Notes: generated by a model not told the origin, from the letters alone. A DNA stretch of 64,000 nt from Herbidospora sakaeratensis (GCF_001570525.1 NZ_BBXC01000019.1:143953-207952), one strand, 5' to 3'; shown: positions 35,495 to 43,723, numbered from the stretch's first letter. Translations and numbers: made by a program.

Positions 35495-36266
35495 GCCAGC
35501 CGCCCCACGCCGCGTAGGGGGGCTGGGCGGCGTCGAACCCGCTGGTCACGAACGTCAGGGTGGTGTGGCCGCCGGAGCCCTCGAGCTCCCAGCTCGTCAC
35601 CATGCCGCCCCAGTCGATCGTCGCCGACGTGTCGTCGATGGAGACGAACCGCGCGGCGTGGTCGCCGGCCGCTTCGAGACCGCCCATCGCGAACCGGCCG
35701 CCGACCTCGGGCTCGATCCCGATCGGGTAGCCGAACCAGCTGGTGGCCTGCTCGGAGTCGGTCAGCGCGGTGCGGACCCGGTCGGCCGGGGCCGCGATGT
35801 CGAGCCGGGCGGAGAACTCGCCGACCTTGGCCGTGTAGTCGACCTTCGGGCCCAGCTTGCGGCCCTCGACGTGGTCGGCCAGGTTGCCCAGGGCCAGCGC
35901 CCAGAACGTCTCCAGCGCCACGAGGGGGCTCGTGCTGCCGGAGAAGAGGAGTTCGCGGTCGAAGTGGGACTGGGTCACCGACACCCGGGTCTCGCCGTCG
36001 GTCTCGGCGAGCCGGATCTCGGTGGTGGTCTCGGTGCCGTCGAGCGTCCAGGCGAACTTGATCAGGTCGTCGGACGCCTCCAGCACCCGCTGGTGGGGGG
36101 CGTCGCCCTCCAGGGTGTGGCGGCCCCAGAAGTCGTAGCGGTTCGGCAGGTCGACCTCGGCGTGCTCGGCGAACCAGACGCGCATCTCGGCGGGGTCGGT
36201 CAGGGCGTGGAACACCGTCTTGAGCGGGGCCTGGATCCGGACGGCCGAGATGGTGGGCTGGGTCAT
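35424..36266 (-). CDS. Tandem SRPBCC (AHSA1-like) protein
   Basis: A 280-residue protein with two START-like folds. The first (about 1-135) begins TISAVRIQAPLKTVFHALTD and the second (about 150-280) begins FSARLDIAAPADRVRTALTD, ending with GWLSGLVELRRYLE. Such proteins bind small hydrophobic ligands or assist chaperones. It is coupled to the HTH regulator upstream by an ATGA overlap; ArsR-like HTH plus SRPBCC pairs are common in actinobacteria. The 3' end overlaps the convergent DUF2156 gene by 71 bp. Confidence 0.85.
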   Translation of the reverse strand: MTQPTISAVRIQAPLKTVFHALTDPAEMRVWFAEHAEVDLPNRYDFWGRHTLEGDAPHQRVLEASDDLIKFAWTLDGTETTTEIRLAETDGETRVSVTQSHFDRELLFSGSTSPLVALETFWALALGNLADHVEGRKLGPKVDYTAKVGEFSARLDIAAPADRVRTALTDSEQATSWFGYPIGIEPEVGGRFAMGGLEAAGDHAARFVSIDDTSATIDWGGMVTSWELEGSGGHTTLTFVTSGFDAAQPPYAAWGGWLSGLVELRRYLEQPNWRSVFVQN

Positions 36267-36823
36267 GACGCTTCTCCTTGCTGGTTGGGGTAACAGGCCA
36301 CGACGAGCTTGAAAGGGTCGCCTTCAGCTCCGCCGTACTTCGTGAACAGCCGTTGCAGGGTGGCCTGGAGCTCGGCCAGAAACTCGGGCCGGCGCTCCGG
36401 GGGGACGCGGATGTCGCCCGAGACGCCGATCGACGGCAACTCGGGAACCGATCGGTCGAGTGCGGCGATGTCGGCCTGGACCTCTTCGACCAGGTCGAGG
36501 AGGTGGCCCAGGCTGAGCTCGTCGCGGGCCCGGCCGAGGCCGATGTGGCCGACGAGCCGGGGTGAGAGCCAGTAGGAGCGGGCGGTGGCCTGGTAGATGC
36601 CCTCGGAGATGCCGCGCACCTTCCGTTCGGACACCTGCTCGACCAGCCCGGCCTCCACCAGGCGTTTCACGTGGTAGTAGACCCGCTGCGGGGTCTGCGC
36701 CAAGATCGCGCCCACCTCGCCGCAGGTGCGCGGCTCGGCGAGCTGCCGCAGCACCTCGATGCGCTGCGGCTTGAGCAGGGCCTCGGCCTGCTCGATCTCT
36801 TCCAGGTACAGGACGTCTCTCAT
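36263..36823 (-). CDS. ArsR-like winged-helix transcriptional regulator
   Basis: A 186-residue regulator. The winged helix is at the N-terminus (LKPQRIEVLRQLAEPRTCGE, then TPQRVYYHVKRLVEAGLVEQV), and the C-terminal half has long helices like other HTH_20-type regulators. No metal-binding Cys pair is present. It probably controls its own operon with the SRPBCC gene: an AAGTTT/AAACTT dyad lies 10-30 bp before ATG 36823. The inducer is unknown. Confidence 0.85.
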   Translation of the reverse strand: MRDVLYLEEIEQAEALLKPQRIEVLRQLAEPRTCGEVGAILAQTPQRVYYHVKRLVEAGLVEQVSERKVRGISEGIYQATARSYWLSPRLVGHIGLGRARDELSLGHLLDLVEEVQADIAALDRSVPELPSIGVSGDIRVPPERRPEFLAELQATLQRLFTKYGGAEGDPFKLVVACYPNQQGEAS

Positions 36824-36832
36824 CGCAAAAAC

Positions 36833-36853
36833 AAGTTTGTACGTAAAAAACTT
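36833..36853. promoter_or_regulatory. AT-rich dyad upstream of the HTH/SRPBCC operon
   Basis: AAGTTT (36833-36838) and AAACTT (36848-36853) are inverted arms nine bases apart in an AT-rich patch. Its position right before the HTH gene suggests an autoregulatory operator. Confidence 0.4.
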
Positions 36854-36907
36854 CCTTGTCAATGGGCCGCGAAACCGTGATGCGTACCGACCGGGTGTCC
36901 CCCTAAA

Positions 36908-37792
36908 GTGCCCACCGTGGAACAAACCGACCGCAGGGCCCTCATCGCCGCGGGGGTGACCGTGGTGCTCTGGGCGTCCGCGTTCGTCGCCATCAGGCAC
37001 GCCGTGCTCTCGTACTCCCCCGGAGCCCTCGCCCTCGGGCGGATGCTGGCCGGGTCGCTGACCCTCCTGGTCATCCTGCTGGCCCGCAGGGAAGGGCTGC
37101 CGCCGCGGGCGGCCTGGCCCGGGATCGCGATCTCCGGCGTGCTCTGGTTCGGGATCTACATGATCGCCCTCAACTGGGGCGAGCAGGAGGTCGACGCCGG
37201 GACGGCCGCCATGGTCGTCAACATCGGGCCGATCATCATCGCCCTGTTGTCGGGGTTGTTCCTCGGCGAGGGGTTCCCCCGCCGGCTGCTCATCGGCATG
37301 GCCGTGTCGTTCACCGGCGCGGTCGTCGTCGGCTACTCGATGTCCGAGGGCGGCGGGGCCTCGGTGCTCGGCGTGGCGCTCTGCGTGGTGGCGGCGGTGA
37401 CGTGGGCGATCGCGACCATCGTGCAGAAGCCCGCGCTGCGGCACGCCTCCGCGCTGCAGGTGACCACCTTCGGCTGCCTCATCGGCGCGGTCACCTGCCT
37501 GCCGTTCGCCGGGCAGCTGATCGACCAGGCCGGCGACGCGCCGCTGTCGGCCACGCTGAACCTGGTCTACCTCGGCGTCTTCCCAACGGCGTTGGCCTTC
37601 ACGACCTGGGCGTACGCCCTGGCCAGGACGACGGCGGGGAAGATGGGCGCCACCACCTACGTGGTTCCGGCGATCGTGATCGTGATGGCCTGGGTGCTGC
37701 TGGGGGAGACCCCGACCTGGCTGGCCCTGGCGGGCGGCGCGCTCTGCCTGGCGGGTGTGGCCGTCTCACGGCGCAGGACGGCCGCTTCCTAG
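36908..37792 (+). CDS. EamA/DMT family exporter
   Basis: A 294-residue transporter with ten transmembrane helices in two EamA repeats (first repeat begins VVLWASAFVAIRHAVL, second includes CVVAAVTWAIATIVQKPAL and LLGETPTWLALAGGALCLAG). Members export amino acids, nucleosides or other metabolites; the substrate here is unknown. GTG 36908 or GTG 36917 may be the start. Its stop is shared with the convergent roadblock gene in a CTAG overlap. Confidence 0.85.
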   Translation: MPTVEQTDRRALIAAGVTVVLWASAFVAIRHAVLSYSPGALALGRMLAGSLTLLVILLARREGLPPRAAWPGIAISGVLWFGIYMIALNWGEQEVDAGTAAMVVNIGPIIIALLSGLFLGEGFPRRLLIGMAVSFTGAVVVGYSMSEGGGASVLGVALCVVAAVTWAIATIVQKPALRHASALQVTTFGCLIGAVTCLPFAGQLIDQAGDAPLSATLNLVYLGVFPTALAFTTWAYALARTTAGKMGATTYVVPAIVIVMAWVLLGETPTWLALAGGALCLAGVAVSRRRTAAS

Positions 37793-38169
37793 GCGCGGGC
37801 CCGTTCGTCGACGAGCAGGTGGGTCAGGCGTTCGACGGTCGGCCGTGACTCGACGTGCAGCCGGGCCACGTCGAGTCCCTCGTCGCCCAGGATCGCGAGC
37901 AGCGCGATGGAGCCCACGGCGTACACGACGATGAAGCCGCCGCGGCAGCGGATGACCACCTCGCGCAGTTCGTGGAGGCCCACTTCGTAGCCGAAGCGTT
38001 TGCCGAGACCGAGGGTCGCGGCCGACAGGGCCGAGACGGTCTCGGGGGAGACGCCGTCGGTGTCGGCGACGACGAGCAGACCGTCAACCGTGGCGACAGC
38101 CGTCTCCATCACCCCCGTGACGCGGTCGCGCAGGGAGTGCAGTTCTGCCTTCAGAGCGTTCTGTGCCAT
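37789..38169 (-). CDS. Roadblock/LC7 domain protein
   Basis: A 126-residue single roadblock fold with LRDRVTGVMETAVATVDGLLV at the N-terminus and GGFIVVYAVGSIALLAILG in the core. Prokaryotic roadblock proteins (MglB-type) act on small Ras-like GTPases, and in actinobacterial conservons they sit beside one. No GTPase gene is near. It follows a 275-residue partner by five bases, so the two form an operon divergent from a second roadblock-like gene. Confidence 0.85.
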   Translation of the reverse strand: MAQNALKAELHSLRDRVTGVMETAVATVDGLLVVADTDGVSPETVSALSAATLGLGKRFGYEVGLHELREVVIRCRGGFIVVYAVGSIALLAILGDEGLDVARLHVESRPTVERLTHLLVDERARA

Positions 38170-38174
38170 GGTTC

Positions 38175-39002
38175 TTAACTTTCGTCGGCGCCCATTAACT
38201 TGGCGATCTTGCTGGTGCCCGGCCGGCGGCGCGGCAGCAGGGGTTGCCGCCGGTCCTCCCCGTCTCCGGGCTGCTCCCCGTGGTCGTCGACCGGTGGAGC
38301 GGGCGGGGCGATGGTGAGCAGGCCCTCTCTGACCAGGGCGGCGATCTCCTTGATCACCACGAACAGGCCCTGGCCGAGGGCGAACGCGATGTCCCGGGGC
38401 GTACGCCGCCCGTTGGCCTTGGTGAGGATCTCGTGGCGCAGGTGGTCGGCGGCGATCGTCAGGGCCGGGAGCGGGCGTACCGCCGTGGGCCGGATGAACG
38501 GGGTGATGCCCAGCTCACGCCACTCCTCGGTGATGGCCAGCCGGCGGGCCGTCTCCCGGGCCAGCCGCTCGCGCGAGACGCCGGGCACGACCGGTAAGGG
38601 CGGCGGCACCTCGTGGTCGCCCACCGGCTCGGGCTGGCTTTCCTCGACGCCGAACAGGGCCATCGCGAAGACCGCGTCGAACACCGCCGACAGGCAGACG
38701 GCCTCCAGCCCGGCCTCTCCCACGCTGCCCCGGGCGACGAGTTCGGCGGCCAGCCGGTCGTCGGGGGCCCCAGCGGTGTAAGCCTCGTTCCAGGCCGCCT
38801 CGCTCACCCGTCCCGAACGGATCAGCAGGGATTCCGGTCCGGGGGACGCGGGCGTGGTCGCCGCGACGACCAGCCCGTCGCGCACGTGGATGATCCCGCC
38901 CGGACTCCCCATGACACGCAGCAGATGGGAGCCGCCGATGGGTTCGCCCAGCCGGAGCATGGAATCGACGCCCATGGGGTGATCGAGGTCGTGCGATGAC
39001 AC
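38175..39002 (-). CDS. DUF4388-like regulator-type protein of the roadblock operon
   Basis: A 275-residue protein. The N-terminal 120 residues (beginning LGEPIGGSHLLRVMGSPGGIIHVRDG, which can be split as LGEPIGGSHLLRVMG and SPGGIIHVRDG) look like a DUF4388-type domain, and the C-terminal part (KANGRRTPRDIAFALGQGLFVVI) resembles a winged-helix. A basic proline-rich tail follows. DUF4388 proteins accompany gliding and GTPase systems. GTG 39002 is the start. It is transcribed ahead of the roadblock gene and divergent from the 121-residue roadblock-like gene. Function is inferred only from context. Confidence 0.7.
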   Translation of the reverse strand: MSSHDLDHPMGVDSMLRLGEPIGGSHLLRVMGSPGGIIHVRDGLVVAATTPASPGPESLLIRSGRVSEAAWNEAYTAGAPDDRLAAELVARGSVGEAGLEAVCLSAVFDAVFAMALFGVEESQPEPVGDHEVPPPLPVVPGVSRERLARETARRLAITEEWRELGITPFIRPTAVRPLPALTIAADHLRHEILTKANGRRTPRDIAFALGQGLFVVIKEIAALVREGLLTIAPPAPPVDDHGEQPGDGEDRRQPLLPRRRPGTSKIAKLMGADES

Positions 39003-39080
39003 TTTTTGTGCCCTTCACTATCTGAGGCCGCAAGAGTTACCTTATGTCCCTGCAAGCACAACAGCATTGGATAAGGCAGC

Positions 39081-39446
39081 ATGAACATCGAAACCGCCCT
39101 AAAAGAGGCGATGGCCATCGACGGGGCGATCGGCGCCGCGCTGGTCGACTACGGCAGCGGCATGAGCCTCGGCACGATCGGCGGCGGCCGCGAGTTCGAC
39201 CTCGAAGTCGCCGCAGCCGGTAACACCGAGGTCGTGCGGGCCAAGCTGCGCACCATGGCCTCGCTCGCCCTCGACGACGAGATCGAGGACGTCCTCATCA
39301 CGCTGAACAGGCAATATCACATCATCCGGCTGCTCAAGGCCCCCGGCGGCCAGCTGTTCCTCTACCTGGTCCTCGACCGCGACCGCGCCAACCTCGCGCT
39401 CGCCCGCCACAACCTGCGCAACATCGAACGGCAGATGAGCCTGTGA
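39081..39446 (+). CDS. Roadblock-like protein
   Basis: A 121-residue protein with a roadblock-type pattern: MNIETALKEAMAIDGAIGAA then DYGSGMSLGTIGGG, a helix with EVVRAKLRTMASLALDD and the final strands HIIRLLKAPGGQLFLYLVLD. It is divergent from the DUF4388-like/roadblock operon over 78 bp, so three related genes stand together. It could form a heterodimer with the other roadblock protein. No GTPase or kinase is adjacent. Confidence 0.78.
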   Translation: MNIETALKEAMAIDGAIGAALVDYGSGMSLGTIGGGREFDLEVAAAGNTEVVRAKLRTMASLALDDEIEDVLITLNRQYHIIRLLKAPGGQLFLYLVLDRDRANLALARHNLRNIERQMSL

Positions 39447-39455
39447 TTTTCCCCG

Positions 39456-40136
39456 TCACGCGACGGAATGTGTGATCGTGCCCGAATAAGTACCGGCGAC
39501 CGCCGATGACGGAACTCTGACAATTACTGTCGGATTCCAGGCGAGCGAGGTATTTCCCACGGCCAATGTCACGGCGAAAGCCGTGTGCGTGCCCGTCAGG
39601 GCGACCGCGTTCGCGGCCGTGAGCTGGCCGGGGGTGAACACGCCGACGCCCGAGGTGGAGGTCGCCGGGCCCGACCAGTAGGAGATGTTCGGCTTCGAGA
39701 TCGTGGACGTGTTGCCGCCGACCGTGGTGGTGAAGTTGGTCGTGCTCACCGTGGCCGTGTAGCTCACCTGCACCAGCAGGTTGCGGTCGTCCGTCACGGT
39801 GACCGCGCCGAGCTGCGCCGACAGCTGGCCGCCGATCGTGGTGCTGCCGAGTGCCCTGGACGCGGGAGCGGTGATGGCCAGACCGGCGAGAGCCAGCCGT
39901 TTCGCCGGGTGATCGCGGGGTCTCCGACGGGTCGGACCACCTTGGGCGGACTTCTCCTGTGTGCCATCCAGGAAGCCGCCCGAGGTTCCGTCCCCGTGCC
40001 CAGCTTCGTCAGGCGGCGCCCACACGACGACGGTGTCGTCCACGGCCGGATCGGCCTTGTCCTCCGCGATGGCGGGGATCGCTGTCACGACGGCGGCGAC
40101 CACTGCTGCCAGGGTCGCCGTCACGCGTGGTCTCAC
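39456..40136 (-). CDS. Secreted WxL-like surface protein
   Basis: A 226-residue protein with a signal peptide (RPRVTATLAAVVAAVVTAIPAIA, cut around residue 24) and, after a charged linker, a domain of short beta strands (ITAPASRALGSTTIGGQLSA, AVTVTDDRNLLVQVSYTA, VIVRVPSSAVAGTYSGTITHSVA). It is homologous in layout to the 177-residue protein at 41124 and ends with the same TYxGTxTHSVA tail. It is the third gene of an operon with a DUF916-like protein. GTG 40136 has GGAGGA upstream and overlaps the preceding stop as GTGA. Confidence 0.78.
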   Translation of the reverse strand: MRPRVTATLAAVVAAVVTAIPAIAEDKADPAVDDTVVVWAPPDEAGHGDGTSGGFLDGTQEKSAQGGPTRRRPRDHPAKRLALAGLAITAPASRALGSTTIGGQLSAQLGAVTVTDDRNLLVQVSYTATVSTTNFTTTVGGNTSTISKPNISYWSGPATSTSGVGVFTPGQLTAANAVALTGTHTAFAVTLAVGNTSLAWNPTVIVRVPSSAVAGTYSGTITHSVA

Positions 40137-41083
40137 GGTGTCCTCCGGGCTCGTCGCCAGATGAGGTAGCCACCGCCCGCCACTGCGAGCGCCCCTGTGG
40201 TGATGAACAGGGCGGTCAGCGGGGGAAGGGCGGTGCTGCTCAGTTTCACGGCAGCCGTCGTGTCGAGGGCGGCGGGGAACGTCACGGTCCCGCTCGCGGT
40301 TCTGGTGGTACGTCCGCTCGTCAGCGTCAGGTCCGCTTTCCACGGCCCCATCGGAAGCGAGGGATCGAGGAGGACCTCGACCTGCCCCACGTCCCTGGGC
40401 GCCATGGTCACGCCGGTGGTCACCTTGAACGGCCCGGCCGACGTGCCGCCCGGACCCTCCGAGAGCCGCAGTTCACCCGACATGTCGACGGCCCGCAGGC
40501 CGATGTTGGTGACCTGCGCCGCAAGGCGCGGCTTGCCGGCCTGGTCGCGGCCGGCCCACATCTTGTCGACGCGGAAGTCGGTCGGCGGTTCGCCGCCGCT
40601 CCCGACGTCGAGGTAGACGCGGATGCCCACGCGGTTGTGGACCTGGACGTTGTGCTCCTTCGTCGCCGGCGCGCGGGCCTCGCCCCACATGACGGCGTAC
40701 CGTTCGCCCTTCCAGGCGGTCCGCGGCACCCGGATGGTGGCCTTGAGCACCCGTTCGCCGCCGGGTGGCAGCGTGACGGCCGGTCGGTCGAACGTGATCC
40801 ACGACGACAACTCGTTGGCCGTCTGATCGGGCAGGAAGGTGAACTTCCGTTTCCTGATCTCCGCTCCGGCCGCGTACAACCACAACGTCTGCGGTTTGGC
40901 GGAGGTGTTGTTCACGGCGAAACGCCGGTGGATCACGGTCCCCGGCTTCACGTGGTCGACGATGTAGGCCCGCGCGCGCGGATCGTCTGATCTGTCCTCT
41001 GGCGCCTCAACGAGCCGGATCCCGACCTGTCCCTCCGGCTCCGCGTCCGCCCGGCCGGTCAGGGCCAGGACGGGAAGCAGCAC
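40133..41083 (-). CDS. DUF916-like membrane-anchored surface protein
   Basis: A protein of about 316 residues from GTG 41083. Its extracellular part has two Ig-like regions (RARAYIVDHVKPGTVIHRRF, MWGEARAPATKEHNVQVHN, PMGPWKADLTLTSG) as in DUF916/DUF3324 proteins that accompany WxL proteins in Firmicutes, followed by a C-terminal transmembrane helix (LTALFITTGALAVAGGGYLIW) and basic tail. The start is problematic: GTG 41083 leaves a stub signal peptide without its basic region, while in-frame codons up to 41137 encode RWRSRAALHRILISP ahead of it but offer no standard start codon. It probably anchors the two WxL-like partners. Confidence 0.72.
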   Translation of the reverse strand: MLLPVLALTGRADAEPEGQVGIRLVEAPEDRSDDPRARAYIVDHVKPGTVIHRRFAVNNTSAKPQTLWLYAAGAEIRKRKFTFLPDQTANELSSWITFDRPAVTLPPGGERVLKATIRVPRTAWKGERYAVMWGEARAPATKEHNVQVHNRVGIRVYLDVGSGGEPPTDFRVDKMWAGRDQAGKPRLAAQVTNIGLRAVDMSGELRLSEGPGGTSAGPFKVTTGVTMAPRDVGQVEVLLDPSLPMGPWKADLTLTSGRTTRTASGTVTFPAALDTTAAVKLSSTALPPLTALFITTGALAVAGGGYLIWRRARRTP

Positions 41084-41123
41084 CAGGAGAGGCGAGATCA
41101 GGATCCGGTGGAGAGCGGCGCGG

Positions 41124-41657
41124 CTACGCCACCGAATGGGTCACCGTCCCCGTGTACGTGCCGGCGACGGCCGCGTTCGGGATGGTGACGCGCAGGGTCG
41201 GGTTCCAGGTGACCGTGTTGTTGCCGACCAGGGCGGTGGCGGTGAACGCGGTGATCTGGGTGGTCAGCGGCTGGGCCAGCAGCACGGTCAGCTGACCGGG
41301 CACGAAGGTGCCGACGCCGCTCGACGAGGTCGCCGGGCCCGAGGCGTACGCCACGTTGGCCTTGGCGATCGTCTCGTTCGCGGTGCCGCCGCCGGTGGTG
41401 AAGTCGGTCGAGGTGACGCGGGCCGTCCACGAGCCGAGGAGCGAGCCGCGCAGGTCGGTGACCGTGACCGGGCCGATCGTGCCCTGGAGCGTGGCGCCCG
41501 AGGCGGTGTTGCCCAGAGGGATGCTCGCCGGGGCGGTGATGGTCAGGGCGCCGCCCACGATCGTGAAGGTGACGGTGGTGTCCGCGGCCTGAGCCGGCGC
41601 AACGGAACCGATCAGCAGCGCCATGGCCATGCCGATCACATACTTGAGAAACCGCAT
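41124..41657 (-). CDS. Secreted WxL-like surface protein
   Basis: A 177-residue protein with a signal peptide (cleavage after APAQA near 28) and a single beta-rich domain with VTFTIVGGALTITAPASIPL, VTVTDLRGSLLGSWTARVTS and a C-terminal GTYTGTVTHSVA. It is a paralogue of the 226-residue protein encoded two genes downstream. Similar domains in Gram-positive bacteria attach non-covalently to peptidoglycan. ATG 41657 has GAGG upstream and is the first gene of the operon. Confidence 0.8.
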   Translation of the reverse strand: MRFLKYVIGMAMALLIGSVAPAQAADTTVTFTIVGGALTITAPASIPLGNTASGATLQGTIGPVTVTDLRGSLLGSWTARVTSTDFTTGGGTANETIAKANVAYASGPATSSSGVGTFVPGQLTVLLAQPLTTQITAFTATALVGNNTVTWNPTLRVTIPNAAVAGTYTGTVTHSVA

Positions 41658-41795
41658 CGGTCATCCTCACATCGCCCGGAAACACCGGGTTGCGAACAAG
41701 TCAGCGCGAGCGTAGATCGCTGACGAGTCGCCCCCCGGCGCTCCGCGCGCAGGTCAGAGGAGATCTTGACCGTCTGCAGGGCCACTCCTGAGCGA

Positions 41796-42752
41796 TCACC
41801 CTGTAGTGAGCTCGGGCAGCACTTTCGCGCCGAATGTCTCGATGAACCGGGTCTGCTCCTTCCCCACGTGGTGCAGGTAGACCTCGTCGAAACCGGCGTC
41901 GGCGTACCCGCGCAGCCACTCGGCGTGCTGCGCCGTGTCGGCGGAGACGAAGACGGATTTGCGCACTTCCTCCGGGGTGACGAACCGGGCCACGCTGTCG
42001 AACATCTCCGGTGTGTCGAAGTCCCAGCTGCCGGGCGGGCCGACCACGTTCGAGCGCCACTGGTCGTGCGCGGTCGCCAGCGCCTCCTCTTCGGTCGGCG
42101 CCCAGCTCAGATGCACCTGTACGGCCGCCGGACCCCGCCCGCCGGCCTCGCGGTAGGCGTCCAGAACCTCCTTGGAGTGGGGGCTGTTCACCGTGATGAG
42201 CCCGTCGGCCCACTCGGCGACCCACTTCGCGGTCTCCACGCTGACCGCCGCGCCGACCAGCTTCGGCGGCTCCGCCGGGAGCGACCACAACCGGGCCCGG
42301 TCGACGGTGACGAGCCCGTCGTGGCTGACCTCCTCGCCGTTCAGCAGGGCCCGCATCACGTCGACGCACTCGCGCAGCCGCTGCTGCCGGATCTCCTTGC
42401 GCGGCCACCGGTCGCCGGTGACGTGCTCGTTCGACGCCTCGCCGGAACCGAGCGCGGCCCAGAAGCGGCCCGGGAACATCTGCGCGAGCGTGCCGATCGC
42501 CTGCGCGACGATCGCCGGGTGGTAACGCTGGCCGGGCGCGTTCACCACGCCGAACCGCAGCGTCGTGGCCTGCAGCGCGGCGCCCAGCCACGACCACGCG
42601 AACCCCGACTCGCCCTGCCGGGCGCTCCAGGGCGCGATGTGGTCGGAGCACATCGCCATCGCGAAGCCGGCCTCGTCGGCGAGGCGGACGGCGTCCAGAA
42701 GATCACTGGGGGAAACCTGCTCATGGGAGGCGTGAAAGCCATAGATCGCCAT
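41796..42752 (-). CDS. LLM class flavin-dependent oxidoreductase (TIGR03885-like)
   Basis: A 318-residue TIM-barrel enzyme of the luciferase-like family. The N-terminus YGFHASHEQVSPSDLL and CSDHIAPWSARQGESGFAWSWLG (in two parts: CSDHIAPWSARQ and GESGFAWSWLG) fit the TIGR03885/TIGR03557 groups, and GSGEASNEHVTG is the cofactor region. Flavin or F420 could be used; the substrate is unknown. ATG 42752 is the start. The 137-bp gap to the WxL operon contains no gene. Confidence 0.85.
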   Translation of the reverse strand: MAIYGFHASHEQVSPSDLLDAVRLADEAGFAMAMCSDHIAPWSARQGESGFAWSWLGAALQATTLRFGVVNAPGQRYHPAIVAQAIGTLAQMFPGRFWAALGSGEASNEHVTGDRWPRKEIRQQRLRECVDVMRALLNGEEVSHDGLVTVDRARLWSLPAEPPKLVGAAVSVETAKWVAEWADGLITVNSPHSKEVLDAYREAGGRGPAAVQVHLSWAPTEEEALATAHDQWRSNVVGPPGSWDFDTPEMFDSVARFVTPEEVRKSVFVSADTAQHAEWLRGYADAGFDEVYLHHVGKEQTRFIETFGAKVLPELTTG

Positions 42753-42818
42753 CTCTATCGACTACCCCGGCAAGTCATCCGCTATCGGGTGTAAAGCGGG
42801 CGGCTCTAAGCTCGCCAC

Positions 42819-43439
42819 ATGTCCTCAAGATCACTGTTAGCCGGCGCCGCGCTGACCGCGACCGCCCTGCTGGTCGCCGCCCCCGCCGCCCACGCGGCGC
42901 CCGCCCCCGCCACCGTCGCCAAGAACGTCTTCAAGGGCTTCGTCAAGAAGGACCGGAAGGCGATGCTGAAGTGGGCCGCCCCCGACGCCGTCGACAAGCT
43001 GCTCGCGTACAAGTACCGCGACCCCGACAAGTTCGCCGGCTGCACGGCTGCTGGAACGTGCCGATTCGTGCACACGAGCGTGAAGGTGCCGGGCGACCTC
43101 AACGGCATCCTCATGGTCGTCAAGAAGTCCCGGGTGACCGCGGTCTACACGTCGCAGCACGTCACGTCGCCCACGACGGTCGCGAAGACCTTCTACCGCT
43201 ACTGGCAGCTCGGCGCCAAGACCCGCGCCCGCGAGATCGCCACCGCCGGGGCCATCAAGACCCGCTTCGCCGTCAAGTACGACCCGACCGGCGTGCCCTA
43301 CCACTGGCAGGGCTGCTCCAAGGAGCCCAAGGGCTTCAGCTGCGCCTACTCCTACGAGGGCGGCGCCATGTTCCTGCACGTGCGGGGCACCAAGGCGGCC
43401 GGCTACTACGTGAACTCGGTGAGTTACATCGCCGACTAA
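42819..43439 (+). CDS. Secreted protein of unknown function
   Basis: A 206-residue protein with a signal peptide (SLLAGAALTATALLVAAPAA, cut near AHA at about 26). The mature part has a pattern of Lys/Tyr-rich strands and four cysteines (FAGCTAAGTCRF, QGCSKE, FSCAY) that may form two disulfides. I do not recognise the family. The gene follows the divergent LLM oxidoreductase and precedes a 61-residue zinc-ribbon gene. Confidence 0.72.
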   Translation: MSSRSLLAGAALTATALLVAAPAAHAAPAPATVAKNVFKGFVKKDRKAMLKWAAPDAVDKLLAYKYRDPDKFAGCTAAGTCRFVHTSVKVPGDLNGILMVVKKSRVTAVYTSQHVTSPTTVAKTFYRYWQLGAKTRAREIATAGAIKTRFAVKYDPTGVPYHWQGCSKEPKGFSCAYSYEGGAMFLHVRGTKAAGYYVNSVSYIAD

Positions 43440-43537
43440 ACGGAGGTTAGGTGCTGTCTCCCCCAGGGAGAGGGCACACGGAAGCGGCTCGGGTCGGCAC
43501 GCTGGGTGTCCGGTAACTCTCCCGAAAGGGGGGTCCC

Positions 43538-43723
43538 ATGGACACGCTCATGCCCGTCCTGTTCATCCTCGCCGTCGTCTTCGTCCTGTACGTCGCGGCG
43601 TCGTCCAACCCGCTCAGGAAGTGCCCTCGCTGCGGCGGCAAGGGCACTCTCGACTCCAGCGTCCTCGAAGGCCGCTACCGGATCTGCCCGCGCTGCAACC
43701 GCAAGGGCGAGATCGGGAACTAG
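43538..43723 (+). CDS. 61-residue membrane zinc-ribbon protein
   Basis: One transmembrane helix (MPVLFILAVVFVLYVAASS, residues 5-23) is followed by two CxxC units, KCPRCGGKGTL and ICPRCNRKGEI, the pattern of half a DnaJ-type zinc finger. It probably sits on the inner membrane with the zinc ribbon in the cytoplasm. AGGGGGG before the ATG is a strong ribosome site. Its stop is shared with the convergent lipoprotein gene in CTAG. Function unknown. Confidence 0.75.
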   Translation: MDTLMPVLFILAVVFVLYVAASSNPLRKCPRCGGKGTLDSSVLEGRYRICPRCNRKGEIGN

